Of a stretch of 5,485 nucleotides of DNA, positions 1 through 5,485 are shown one piece after another. The translations under genes were made by a program, and so were the position numbers. Below the pieces are notes generated by a model. The model was not told where the DNA came from. It made no database searches and was given only the letters and a program-made list of their open reading frames with translations. The first letter of the stretch is position 1, and each line of letters starts with the position of its first letter. This DNA is from CAZEZY01 sp964516635 (GTDB taxonomy: Bacteria > Pseudomonadota > Gammaproteobacteria > Burkholderiales > Burkholderiaceae_C), in the NCBI GenBank assembly GCA_964516635.1, contig CAZEZY010000146.1, positions 1 through 5,485 of the forward strand, written 5' to 3'.

Positions 1-676
1 CGGCTTCATCGGCAACCGCATGATCGAGCAGTACAGCCGCCAGGCCGGTTTCCTGCTGGAAGAAGGCTGCACCCCGGCGCAGGTGGACAAGGCGGTCGAG
101 AAGTTCGGTTTTGCCATGGGTCCGTTTCGCATGGGCGACCTCGCCGGTAACGACATCGGCTGGTTCATCCGCAAGCGCCGGTACGTGGAAAAGCCCCACC
201 TGCGCTACAGCAAGACGGCCGACCTGCTGTGCGAAATGGGCCGCTACGGCCAGAAAACCGGTGCCGGCTGGTACGACTACGCGCCCGGCAAGCGGGATGC
301 CATCCCCAGTCAGGTGGTGGTCGACATGATCGAGCAGCACCGCAAAGACCTCGGCATTACCCCGCGCAAGATCAGCGACGAGGAGATCGTGCAGCGGCTG
401 GTGTATTCGCTGGTGAACGAGGCCGCGCACCTGCTGGAAGAGGGCATTGCCAGCCGCCCGAGCGACATCGACATGGTCTACCTGACCGGTTACGGCTTCC
501 CCATCCACCGCGGTGGCCCGATGCACTACGCCGATTTCACCGGCCTCTTCAACGTGGCCGAAGCCATGAAGCGCTTCGCCAGGAACCCGCACGACGACGC
601 CAGCTTCTGGCAGCCGGCCCCGCTCATCCAGCGCCTGATCACCGAAGGCAAGACCTTCGCCGATCTCAACCGCTGA
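1..676 (+). CDS. 3-hydroxyacyl-CoA dehydrogenase, C-terminal part (5' end outside window)
   Basis: This is the C-terminal portion of a 3-hydroxyacyl-CoA dehydrogenase, which oxidises 3-hydroxyacyl-CoA to 3-ketoacyl-CoA with NAD+ in the cytoplasm. The frame is open to the left edge: codons from base 2 read GFIGNR, the conserved motif linking the NAD-binding domain to the C-terminal domain, so the ATG at base 20 is internal and not the start. 224 residues are visible. A first 3HCDH C-terminal domain ends in GRYGQKTGAGWYDY (bases 239-283). A second copy carries NEAAHLLEEGIASRPSDIDM and YGFPIHRGGP (bases about 416-520). Two such domains are typical of FadB/FadJ-like or peroxisomal-type multifunctional proteins with an N-terminal enoyl-CoA hydratase/isomerase half; that half is not visible and is inferred. 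The thiolase gene follows 28 bases downstream, the usual beta-oxidation partner. No frameshift or missing motif is seen. The family call is firm; substrate range and exact symbol are not. Confidence 0.93.
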   Translation, partial: GFIGNRMIEQYSRQAGFLLEEGCTPAQVDKAVEKFGFAMGPFRMGDLAGNDIGWFIRKRRYVEKPHLRYSKTADLLCEMGRYGQKTGAGWYDYAPGKRDAIPSQVVVDMIEQHRKDLGITPRKISDEEIVQRLVYSLVNEAAHLLEEGIASRPSDIDMVYLTGYGFPIHRGGPMHYADFTGLFNVAEAMKRFARNPHDDASFWQPAPLIQRLITEGKTFADLNR

Positions 677-704
677 AGCCCCAGAAGAACACGGAGATCC
701 CGCC

Positions 705-1880
705 ATGACCCAAGCTGTGATCGTATCGACCGCACGCACCCCGCTGGCCAAGAGCTGGAAGGGCGCCTTCAACATGACCCACGGCGCCACCCTGGGGGGC
801 CACGCAGCCCAGCACGCGATTGCCCGTGCCGGCATCGACGCCGCGGAGGTCGAAGACGTGATCATGGGATGCGCCAACCCCGAAGGCGCGACCGGCATGA
901 ACATCGCCCGCCAGATCGCACTGGCTGCCGGCTGCCCCATCACCACCTCGGGCCTGACCGTCAACCGGTTTTGCTCGTCGGGCCTGCAGACCATTGCCCT
1001 GGCCGCGCAGCGCATCATCGCTGGTGAAGGCGAGGTGTACGTGGCCGGTGGGGTGGAGAGCATTTCCTGCGTCCAGCAGGAGATGAACATGCACATGGCC
1101 TTCGACCTCACGCTGCAAAAGAAGAAACCCGAGATCTACTGGACCATGCTGCAGACCGCCGAACAGGTGGCCAAGCGCTACGGCATCACCCGCGACGCCA
1201 TGGACGAATACGGTGCGGCCAGCCAGCAGAAGGCCTGCGCGGCCCAGGCCGCCGGGTGGCTGGACGCCGAAATCGCGCCCATCACCGTGACCATGGGCGT
1301 GGCCGACAAAACGATGGGGCTGATCACCAAGCAGGTGACGGTCAGCAAGGACGAAGGCACCCGCGAGGGCACGACCCAGGAAGGCATCAGCGGCATCCGC
1401 CCGGCGCTGCCGGGTGGGGTCATCAGCGCCGGCAACGCCAGCCAGTTCAGTGACGGCGCCGGCGCCTGCGTGGTGGTGGGTGAAGACTATGCGTCCAGGC
1501 ACAACCTGCAGCCGCTGGGGCGCTTCCTGGGCTTTGCGGTGGCCGGCTGCGAGCCCGACGAAATGGGCATCGGCCCGGTGTTTGCGGTGCCCAAGGTGCT
1601 CAAGAAGCTGGGCCTCACGGTGGACGACATCGATCTGTGGGAACTGAACGAGGCCTTTGCCGTGCAGGTGATGTACTGCCGCGACCAGTTGGGCATCCCC
1701 AATGACCGGCTCAACGTGAACGGCGGTGCGATTGCGCTGGGCCACCCGTATGGCGTCAGCGGCCAGCGGTTGACAGGCCATGCCCTGATCGAAGGCAAGC
1801 GCCGGGGAGCCAAGCGGGTGTGCGTGACCATGTGCATCGGTGGTGGCATGGGCGCGGCCGGCGTGTTCGAGGTGCTGTGA
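705..1880 (+). CDS. Acetyl-CoA acyltransferase (3-ketoacyl-CoA thiolase)
   Basis: A 391-residue thiolase, the normal length for the family. It cleaves 3-ketoacyl-CoA with CoA to acetyl-CoA plus a shortened acyl-CoA, the last step of beta-oxidation. The catalytic set is complete: nucleophile Cys90 in NRFCSSGLQT, the ISAGNAS loop at residues 240-246, NEAF at 315-318, His347 in GHPYGVSG, and Cys377 in the C-terminal CIGGGMGAAG. The N-terminal VIVSTARTPLAKSWKGAF is also typical. The start at 705 is supported by GGAG at 693-696, 8 bases upstream. The loop after His347 reads PYGVSGQR where many thiolases have PLGASGAR; this looks like a subgroup feature, not a defect. A biosynthetic acetoacetyl-CoA thiolase is an alternative, but the flanking dehydrogenases favour a degradative role. 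It probably forms a functional pair with the preceding gene product; a physical complex is not shown by sequence. Confidence 0.95.
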   Translation: MTQAVIVSTARTPLAKSWKGAFNMTHGATLGGHAAQHAIARAGIDAAEVEDVIMGCANPEGATGMNIARQIALAAGCPITTSGLTVNRFCSSGLQTIALAAQRIIAGEGEVYVAGGVESISCVQQEMNMHMAFDLTLQKKKPEIYWTMLQTAEQVAKRYGITRDAMDEYGAASQQKACAAQAAGWLDAEIAPITVTMGVADKTMGLITKQVTVSKDEGTREGTTQEGISGIRPALPGGVISAGNASQFSDGAGACVVVGEDYASRHNLQPLGRFLGFAVAGCEPDEMGIGPVFAVPKVLKKLGLTVDDIDLWELNEAFAVQVMYCRDQLGIPNDRLNVNGGAIALGHPYGVSGQRLTGHALIEGKRRGAKRVCVTMCIGGGMGAAGVFEVL

Positions 1881-1881
1881 C

Positions 1882-1885
1882 GGAG
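1882..1885 (+). promoter_or_regulatory. Ribosome binding site that sets the acyl-CoA dehydrogenase start
   Basis: GGAG lies 5 bases before the ATG at 1891, in the 10-base gap after the thiolase stop. An in-frame ATG at 1840 also exists, but it lies inside the thiolase C-terminus and would add 17 residues of Cys/Arg-rich sequence unlike the family N-terminus. The 1891 start gives the sensible sequence MSLRPTVDFLL. Confidence 0.7.
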
Positions 1886-1890
1886 CGACC

Positions 1891-3705
1891 ATGAGCCTGC
1901 GCCCCACCGTCGATTTCCTGTTGTACGACTGGCTGGGTGCGCAGACTCTCAGTGAGCGTGAGCGCTTTGCCGACCACAGCCGCGAGACCTTTGATGCGGT
2001 GCTGGACACTTGCGAGCGGATGGCCCGCGAGAAGTACGCGCCGTTCAATCGTCTGGTGGACACCCAAGAGCCGCACTTCGATGGCGAGCAGGTGATCCTG
2101 CCCCAGGCCACGAAAGACGCGTGGGACGCCTATGCCCAGTCTGGCATGCTGAGTGCGGCGCAGGACCACGCCATCGGCGGGATGCAACTGCCCTACACCG
2201 TGGAGGCGGCAGGCAACGCCTTTTTTGCCATGGCCTCGGTCAGCATCGGGGCCGGCATGCTCACGGTCGGCAACGCCAATCTGCTGATGGCCCATGGCTC
2301 GCCGTTGCAACGCGAGGTGTTTGCGCTCAACGAGTTCAGTGGCCGGTTTTCCGGGACGATGTGCCTGAGCGAGCCCCAGGCGGGTTCGTCCTTGAGCGAC
2401 GTGGCCACGCGCGCCACACCCGACGGCGAAGGTTTCGAGGCCGATCCCCTGGGGCCCCGCTACCGCCTGCGCGGCAACAAGATGTGGATTTCGGCCGGCG
2501 AGCACGAGCTGACCGAGAACATCATCCACCTGGTGCTGGCCAAGATTCCGGGCCCCGATGGCAAGCTGCCACCCGGTGTGAAGGGCATCTCGCTGTTCAT
2601 CGTGCCCAAGAAGCTGGTGGACACCCAGGGCCAGCTGACGGGCGTCCGCAACGACGTGACGCTCGCGGGCTTGAACCACAAATGCGGCTGGCGCGGCACC
2701 ACCAACACGTTGCTCAACTTTGGCGAAGGCAGGTTTCCGGTCGAGGGCCGTGCCGGTGCGGTCGGTTACCTGGTGGGTGAGCCCGGCAAGGGCCTGGGCT
2801 GCATGTTCCACATGATGAACGAGGCCCGCATTGGCGTGGGCATGGCCGCCACCATGCTGGGCATGGCCGGTTATTACGCCAGCCTCGACTACGCCAAGAA
2901 CCGCCCACAAGGCCGTCCCACCGGGGCAGGGGGCAAGGACGCGAGCCAACCCCAGGTGCGCATCATCGAACACGCTGACATCAAGCGCATGCTTTTGGCG
3001 CAGAAGGCCTACAGCGAAGGCGCTTTGGCACTCGCGCTGTACTGCGCACGATTGGTGGACGAGCAGCACACCGGAACAGCCGATGACGCCGATGTGGCGC
3101 GTTTGCTGCTCGAAGTCCTGACACCGATCGCCAAGAGCTTCCCGAGTGAGTGGTGCCTGGAAGCCAACAGCCTGGCCATCCAGATCCACGGTGGTTATGG
3201 CTACACCCGTGACTTCCCGGTCGAGCAGTATTGGCGAGACAACCGCTTGAACATGATCCACGAAGGCACGCACGGCATCCAGGCCATGGACTTGCTCGGC
3301 CGCAAGGTGCTGATGGAAAACGGCCGGGGTCTGCAGTTGCTGGCCGAACGCATGCTGGCCACTGCCGCCAAGGCGGAAGCGGCTTGGGCCGCAGAGGCGG
3401 CGGCCTTGCGTGATGCCTTGAAGCAAGTGGGCGAAGCCACGCAACAAGCCTGGGCGGGCGCAGAACCTGCCCAAGCGCTGGCCAACGCCGTGCCTTACAT
3501 GCAGGCGTTTGGCCACACCGTGATCGCCTGGATTTGGCTCGACGTGGCCTGCAGCGCAGCCAGTGACCACCGTCCCGCAGCGCAAGGCCGCAGAGCCGCT
3601 TGCCGCTATTTCTTCCGCTACGAACTGCCCAAGATTGGCGCTTGGCTGAACGTGGTCAAAAGCCGTGACCCGACCTGCGCCGACCTGCCCGAGGAGGCGT
3701 TTTGA
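1891..3705 (+). CDS. Acyl-CoA dehydrogenase, long form with C-terminal extension (DmdC/FadE-like)
   Basis: A 604-residue FAD-dependent acyl-CoA dehydrogenase that introduces the 2,3-double bond into an acyl-CoA, passing electrons to electron-transfer flavoprotein. It is well above the roughly 380-residue basic form. An N-terminal helical segment with YDWLG precedes the core. The FAD/substrate motif CLSEPQAGSS spans residues 158-167, followed by KMWISAG at 197-203. The C-terminal core holds GGYGYTRDFPVEQYWRD (434-450) and IHEGTHGIQ, where Glu458 is the probable catalytic base by family alignment. From about residue 470 an Ala-rich helical extension runs to a tail ending DLPEEAF, matching the C-terminal domain of the 3-methylmercaptopropionyl-CoA dehydrogenase (DmdC)-like subgroup. 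That likeness is structural; members of this subgroup are often named DmdC without proof of substrate, so a DMSP-related role is not claimed. Its place beside 3HCDH and thiolase completes a beta-oxidation set. The stop overlaps the next gene's start by one base. Confidence 0.93.
   Translation: MSLRPTVDFLLYDWLGAQTLSERERFADHSRETFDAVLDTCERMAREKYAPFNRLVDTQEPHFDGEQVILPQATKDAWDAYAQSGMLSAAQDHAIGGMQLPYTVEAAGNAFFAMASVSIGAGMLTVGNANLLMAHGSPLQREVFALNEFSGRFSGTMCLSEPQAGSSLSDVATRATPDGEGFEADPLGPRYRLRGNKMWISAGEHELTENIIHLVLAKIPGPDGKLPPGVKGISLFIVPKKLVDTQGQLTGVRNDVTLAGLNHKCGWRGTTNTLLNFGEGRFPVEGRAGAVGYLVGEPGKGLGCMFHMMNEARIGVGMAATMLGMAGYYASLDYAKNRPQGRPTGAGGKDASQPQVRIIEHADIKRMLLAQKAYSEGALALALYCARLVDEQHTGTADDADVARLLLEVLTPIAKSFPSEWCLEANSLAIQIHGGYGYTRDFPVEQYWRDNRLNMIHEGTHGIQAMDLLGRKVLMENGRGLQLLAERMLATAAKAEAAWAAEAAALRDALKQVGEATQQAWAGAEPAQALANAVPYMQAFGHTVIAWIWLDVACSAASDHRPAAQGRRAACRYFFRYELPKIGAWLNVVKSRDPTCADLPEEAF
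3691..3697 (+). promoter_or_regulatory. Strong Shine-Dalgarno inside the end of the dehydrogenase gene, with TGATG overlap
   Basis: GAGGAGG sits 7 bases before the ATG at 3705 and encodes part of the dehydrogenase C-terminus (Glu-Glu-Ala). The dehydrogenase stop TGA (3703-3705) and the next ATG (3705-3707) share one base. This arrangement commonly supports translational coupling. The site favours ATG 3705 over the adjacent in-frame TTG at 3702. Confidence 0.75.
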
Positions 3706-4010
3706 TGATCCGCCACATCGTGATGTGGAACCTCCACGAACAGGCTGAAGGTGCCGACAAGGCCACCAACTTGGCCAAGGCCCAAGCCCTGCTGCTGTCC
3801 TGCGCCCAGGTGGTGCCCGGTATCCGTGCTTTCGAGGTCGCCACCGCCACCCCCGGCATGGACTGCACGAATGATTTGGTGTTGCACATGCTGCTCGATG
3901 ACGCGCAGGTGCTAGCGGCTTACCAGAATCACCCCGATCATGTCGCCATCAAACCCTTCATGAAAGCGGTCGTGAAAGAGCGCCTCTGCATGGACTACAT
4001 CGTTGAATAA
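3705..4010 (+). CDS. Dabb-domain (stress-responsive A/B barrel) protein
   Basis: A 101-residue protein that is essentially one Dabb domain (Pfam PF07876 type), a ferredoxin-like alpha/beta fold that usually dimerises into a barrel. Visible hallmarks are the opening strand MIRHIVMWNL with His4, a helix around residues 18-33, a VPGIRAFEV strand (37-45), and the signature YQNHPDHVAIKPFM (73-86) ending in MDYIV, where Asp97 is typical. No signal peptide or membrane segment is seen, so it is probably cytoplasmic. Family members include uncharacterised bacterial stress proteins and the plant polyketide cyclase olivetolic acid cyclase, so a ligand-binding or enzymatic role is possible but unproven. 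It sits between an acyl-CoA dehydrogenase (1-base overlap) and an SDR (12-base gap), which suggests a job on the pathway's acyl-CoA or ketone intermediates; that is inference. A TTG at 3702 would add only one Met. Confidence 0.85.
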   Translation: MIRHIVMWNLHEQAEGADKATNLAKAQALLLSCAQVVPGIRAFEVATATPGMDCTNDLVLHMLLDDAQVLAAYQNHPDHVAIKPFMKAVVKERLCMDYIVE

Positions 4011-4022
4011 CAGGAGTACGAG

Positions 4023-4814
4023 ATGGCACGCACCATTCAGCAACTTTTTGACCTGACGGGCCAAGTCGCCCTGGTCACGGGGGGCTCACGCGGTCTGGGC
4101 CTGCAAATGGCCCACGCATTGGGCGAGGCGGGCGCGAAGATCATGCTCAGCTCCCGCAAAGCCGCCGACCTGGAAGCTGCTGCTGGCGAGTTGCAGGCCG
4201 CAGGCATCGATGCCCGCTGGATCGCTGCCGACTGTGGCAAGGAAGACGACATCCGCCGCCTGGCTGCCGAGACCATGGAGCGCATGGGCCCGATCGACAT
4301 CCTGGTCAACAACGCGGGGGCTACCTGGGGAGCACCTGCCGAAGACCACCCGGTCGAAGCCTGGGACAAGGTCATGAACCTCAATGTGCGTGGCTATTTC
4401 ATCCTTTCGCAGGAAGTGGCCAAGCGCAGCATGATCCCGCGCGGCAAAGGCCGTATCCTGAACGTGGCGTCCATTGCCGGTCTGGCGGGCAACCCGTCCG
4501 AGATGAAGACCATCGCCTACAACACGTCCAAAGGTGCCGTGATCAACTTCACCCGCGCCCTGGCGGGCGAGTGGGGCGAGCACGGCATCACCGTCAATGC
4601 GATTTGCCCGGGCTTTTTTCCCAGCAAGATGACTTATGGACTGCTGGAAAAGCTGGGCGCAGACAAGATGGCTGCGGGCGCACCCCTGCGTCGACTTGGG
4701 GACGACGAGGACCTCAAGGGGCTGGCCGTGTTGTTCGCTTCGGATGCGGGCAAACACATCACGGGCCAATGGTTGGCGGTCGACGGTGGCGTCAGCGCCA
4801 TCATCGGCGGCTGA
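4023..4814 (+). CDS. SDR family NAD(P)-dependent oxidoreductase
   Basis: A 263-residue classical short-chain dehydrogenase/reductase of normal length, interconverting an alcohol and a ketone with NAD(P)(H). The Rossmann glycine motif TGGSRGLG is at residues 19-26, NNAG at 96-99, catalytic Asn121 in MNLNVRG, Ser150 in NVAS, and Tyr166/Lys170 in YNTSK, followed by the cofactor-contacting CPGFF (195-199) and the C-terminal VDGG. Ser44-Arg45 after the second strand, with no acidic residue there, hints at NADP(H) preference; this is an inference. The NNAGATWGAP stretch resembles the RhlG-like 3-ketoacyl reductase/KduD side of the family, so a 3-hydroxyacyl or other hydroxy-intermediate substrate fits the operon, but SDR substrates cannot be assigned from sequence. 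The start is supported by AGGAG at 4012-4016, 6 bases upstream. All catalytic residues are intact. Confidence 0.94.
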   Translation: MARTIQQLFDLTGQVALVTGGSRGLGLQMAHALGEAGAKIMLSSRKAADLEAAAGELQAAGIDARWIAADCGKEDDIRRLAAETMERMGPIDILVNNAGATWGAPAEDHPVEAWDKVMNLNVRGYFILSQEVAKRSMIPRGKGRILNVASIAGLAGNPSEMKTIAYNTSKGAVINFTRALAGEWGEHGITVNAICPGFFPSKMTYGLLEKLGADKMAAGAPLRRLGDDEDLKGLAVLFASDAGKHITGQWLAVDGGVSAIIGG

Positions 4815-4816
4815 TC

Positions 4817-4822
4817 AGAAGG
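4817..4822 (+). promoter_or_regulatory. Ribosome binding site that sets the thioesterase start
   Basis: AGAAGG lies 9 bases before the ATG at 4832, just after the SDR stop. The same frame is open upstream to 4571, but that part overlaps the SDR gene and encodes Arg/Gly/His-rich shadow sequence, so the ATG at 4832 is the real start. Confidence 0.6.
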
Positions 4823-4831
4823 TATCAGCGC

Positions 4832-5254
4832 ATGAGCATCCCTTTTGGTGCCCACATTCCTTTTGTCGAACACCTGGGCTTCACGCTGGAAAAATTCGAA
4901 GGTGGTGAATCCGAGTTGCATTTCGCACCGCGTTCCGAACACCTGAATTCCTTTGACGTCACGCACGGCGGCGCCGTCATGACCTTTCTTGATGTGATCA
5001 TGGCCACGGCTGCACGCAGCGTCGACCAAGACATGGGCGTGGTCACCATCGAAATGAAGACCACCTTCATGCGACCCGCCAAAGTGCCTGCAGGTCAGGC
5101 CCTGGTCGGCAAAGGCCAATTGCAACACCGCACGCGCAGCATGGCTTTCACCGAGGGCCGTGTTTTTGATGCCCAAGGCCAGTTGTGCGCACTGGCCACC
5201 GGCACTTTCAAGTACGTGAGCCGCCGCGAATCACCCTCTCTTTCAACCGATTGA
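4832..5254 (+). CDS. PaaI-family hotdog thioesterase
   Basis: A 140-residue hotdog-fold acyl-CoA thioesterase, which hydrolyses acyl-CoA to free acid and CoA in the cytoplasm, typically as a tetramer. The length matches the PaaI/YbgC-like range. The active-site region reads LNSFDVTHGGAVMTFLD: Asn39, His45-Gly46-Gly47 and Asp54, which align with the conserved Asn, HGG and catalytic Asp of the PaaI group. The following strand, VTIEMKTTFMRPA (71-83), and the GTFKYV near the C-terminus are also typical. The last ten residues (RRESPSLSTD) look like an unstructured tail. In this operon it could recover CoA from dead-end or stalled intermediates, or release a product; the substrate is unknown. Base composition seems lower in GC than the first genes of the window (hand counts of several lines give about 48-60 percent against 63-68 percent). 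Confidence 0.9.
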   Translation: MSIPFGAHIPFVEHLGFTLEKFEGGESELHFAPRSEHLNSFDVTHGGAVMTFLDVIMATAARSVDQDMGVVTIEMKTTFMRPAKVPAGQALVGKGQLQHRTRSMAFTEGRVFDAQGQLCALATGTFKYVSRRESPSLSTD

Positions 5255-5280
5255 CCCTTTCACATTCAACGGAGACTTTC

Positions 5281-5485
5281 ATGACCATCAACCACCGCAT
5301 CGTTCTGGACAACCGTCCTCAAGGTGAAGCCACCACCAGCAACTTCAAAATGGTCGAGCTGCCGCTGCCTGAACTCCAAGATGGCCAGGTCCTGGTTTGC
5401 CACCATTACCTGAGCCTGGATCCTTACATGCGCGGCCGCATGAACGAGAGCAAAAGCTACGCCCAGCCTCAGCCGCTGGGCGAGG
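5281..5485 (+). CDS. NADP-dependent oxidoreductase, MDR superfamily (CurA/PTGR-like), N-terminal part
   Basis: The first 68 codons of a gene that continues past the right edge. It opens MTINHRIVLDNRPQGEAT and carries YLSLDPYMRGRM at residues 43-54, a hallmark of the zinc-independent medium-chain reductases that include bacterial YncB/CurA and mammalian prostaglandin reductase/leukotriene B4 12-hydroxydehydrogenase. These enzymes use NADPH to reduce the carbon-carbon double bond of alpha,beta-unsaturated ketones and aldehydes. The nucleotide-binding domain is not in the window, so cofactor use rests on family knowledge. GGAG at 5271-5274, 6 bases before the ATG, supports the start. A 26-base gap with no visible terminator separates it from the thioesterase, so it is probably in the same transcript. 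It may reduce unsaturated side products of the pathway. Confidence 0.88.
   Translation, partial: MTINHRIVLDNRPQGEATTSNFKMVELPLPELQDGQVLVCHHYLSLDPYMRGRMNESKSYAQPQPLGE

Larger units (their letters stand above)
1..5485 (+). other. Probable single beta-oxidation-type operon
   Basis: All seven reading frames point the same way. Gaps are 28, 10, -1, 12, 17 and 26 bases, and no stretch is long enough to hold a convincing promoter plus operator. I see no GC-rich hairpin followed by a T-run in any gap. Both edges fall inside genes, so promoter, regulator and terminator lie outside the window. Confidence 0.8.

Noticed and set aside
20..22. ATG at 20 as the start of the first gene
   Set aside because: The frame continues upstream to the edge with the conserved GFIGNR motif, and the NAD-binding domain must precede it, so the gene is truncated by the window, not short.
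1455..1466. Perfect 12-base palindrome GGCGCCGGCGCC
   Set aside because: It lies within the thiolase coding region and arises from Gly-Ala codons in a GC-rich genome; no T-run or regulatory context.
1840..1842. ATG at 1840 as the start of the acyl-CoA dehydrogenase
   Set aside because: It overlaps the thiolase C-terminus, has no good ribosome site and adds an atypical N-terminus; ATG 1891 has GGAG 5 bases upstream.
666..2111. A 481-codon open frame on the - strand opposite the thiolase
   Set aside because: Low-complexity His/Gly/Ala-rich shadow of the thiolase frame, overlapping the other antisense frame; no family motif.
1756..3585. A 609-codon open frame on the - strand opposite the acyl-CoA dehydrogenase
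   Set aside because: The translation is rich in His, Gly, Arg and Ala with no recognisable domain. It is the antisense shadow expected from high GC and strong codon bias in the real + strand gene.
4086..4769. A 227-codon open frame on the - strand opposite the SDR
   Set aside because: The SDR on the + strand has all catalytic motifs, while the antisense translation has none.
5255..5280. Possible terminator or promoter in the last intergenic gap
   Set aside because: Only 26 bases with no hairpin and no convincing -35/-10 pair; it is accounted for by the ribosome site of the next gene.

Overview
The window is a densely packed stretch of a GC-rich bacterial chromosome. It holds six genes, all on the + strand, and the first and last are cut by the window edges. 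High GC, codon usage and protein style suggest a betaproteobacterium, most likely Burkholderiales (Comamonadaceae-like). This is inferred from general resemblance, since there is no rRNA or other marker gene to confirm it.

Layout: (1) the C-terminal part of a 3-hydroxyacyl-CoA dehydrogenase of the multifunctional beta-oxidation type, up to 676; (2) an acetyl-CoA acyltransferase (thiolase), 705-1880; (3) a large 604-residue acyl-CoA dehydrogenase with a C-terminal extension, 1891-3705; (4) a 101-residue Dabb-domain (stress-responsive A/B barrel) protein, 3705-4010; (5) a classical short-chain dehydrogenase/reductase, 4023-4814; (6) a PaaI-type hotdog thioesterase, 4832-5254; (7) the first 68 codons of a zinc-independent MDR-family NADP-dependent oxidoreductase, 5281 to the edge. 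That makes seven reading frames in total, five complete and two partial. The gaps between genes are 28, 10, -1, 12, 17 and 26 bases, each start has a plausible Shine-Dalgarno sequence, and I see no terminator or internal promoter, so the set reads as one operon that extends beyond both ends of the window.

How the genes fit together: acyl-CoA dehydrogenase (first oxidation), hydratase/3-hydroxyacyl-CoA dehydrogenase (second and third steps) and thiolase (cleavage) make a complete beta-oxidation cycle, assuming the hydratase domain lies in the part of gene 1 upstream of the window. The SDR, the MDR reductase and the thioesterase are accessory enzymes that could process hydroxylated, keto or unsaturated acyl-CoA intermediates or release CoA. 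The Dabb protein has no assigned role in beta-oxidation and is the least explained member. The real substrate (ordinary fatty acid, branched or cyclic acid, or another acyl-CoA) cannot be read from the sequence. I found no CRISPR, mobile element, RNA gene or clearly new system; apart from the Dabb gene, this is a recognisable catabolic operon.
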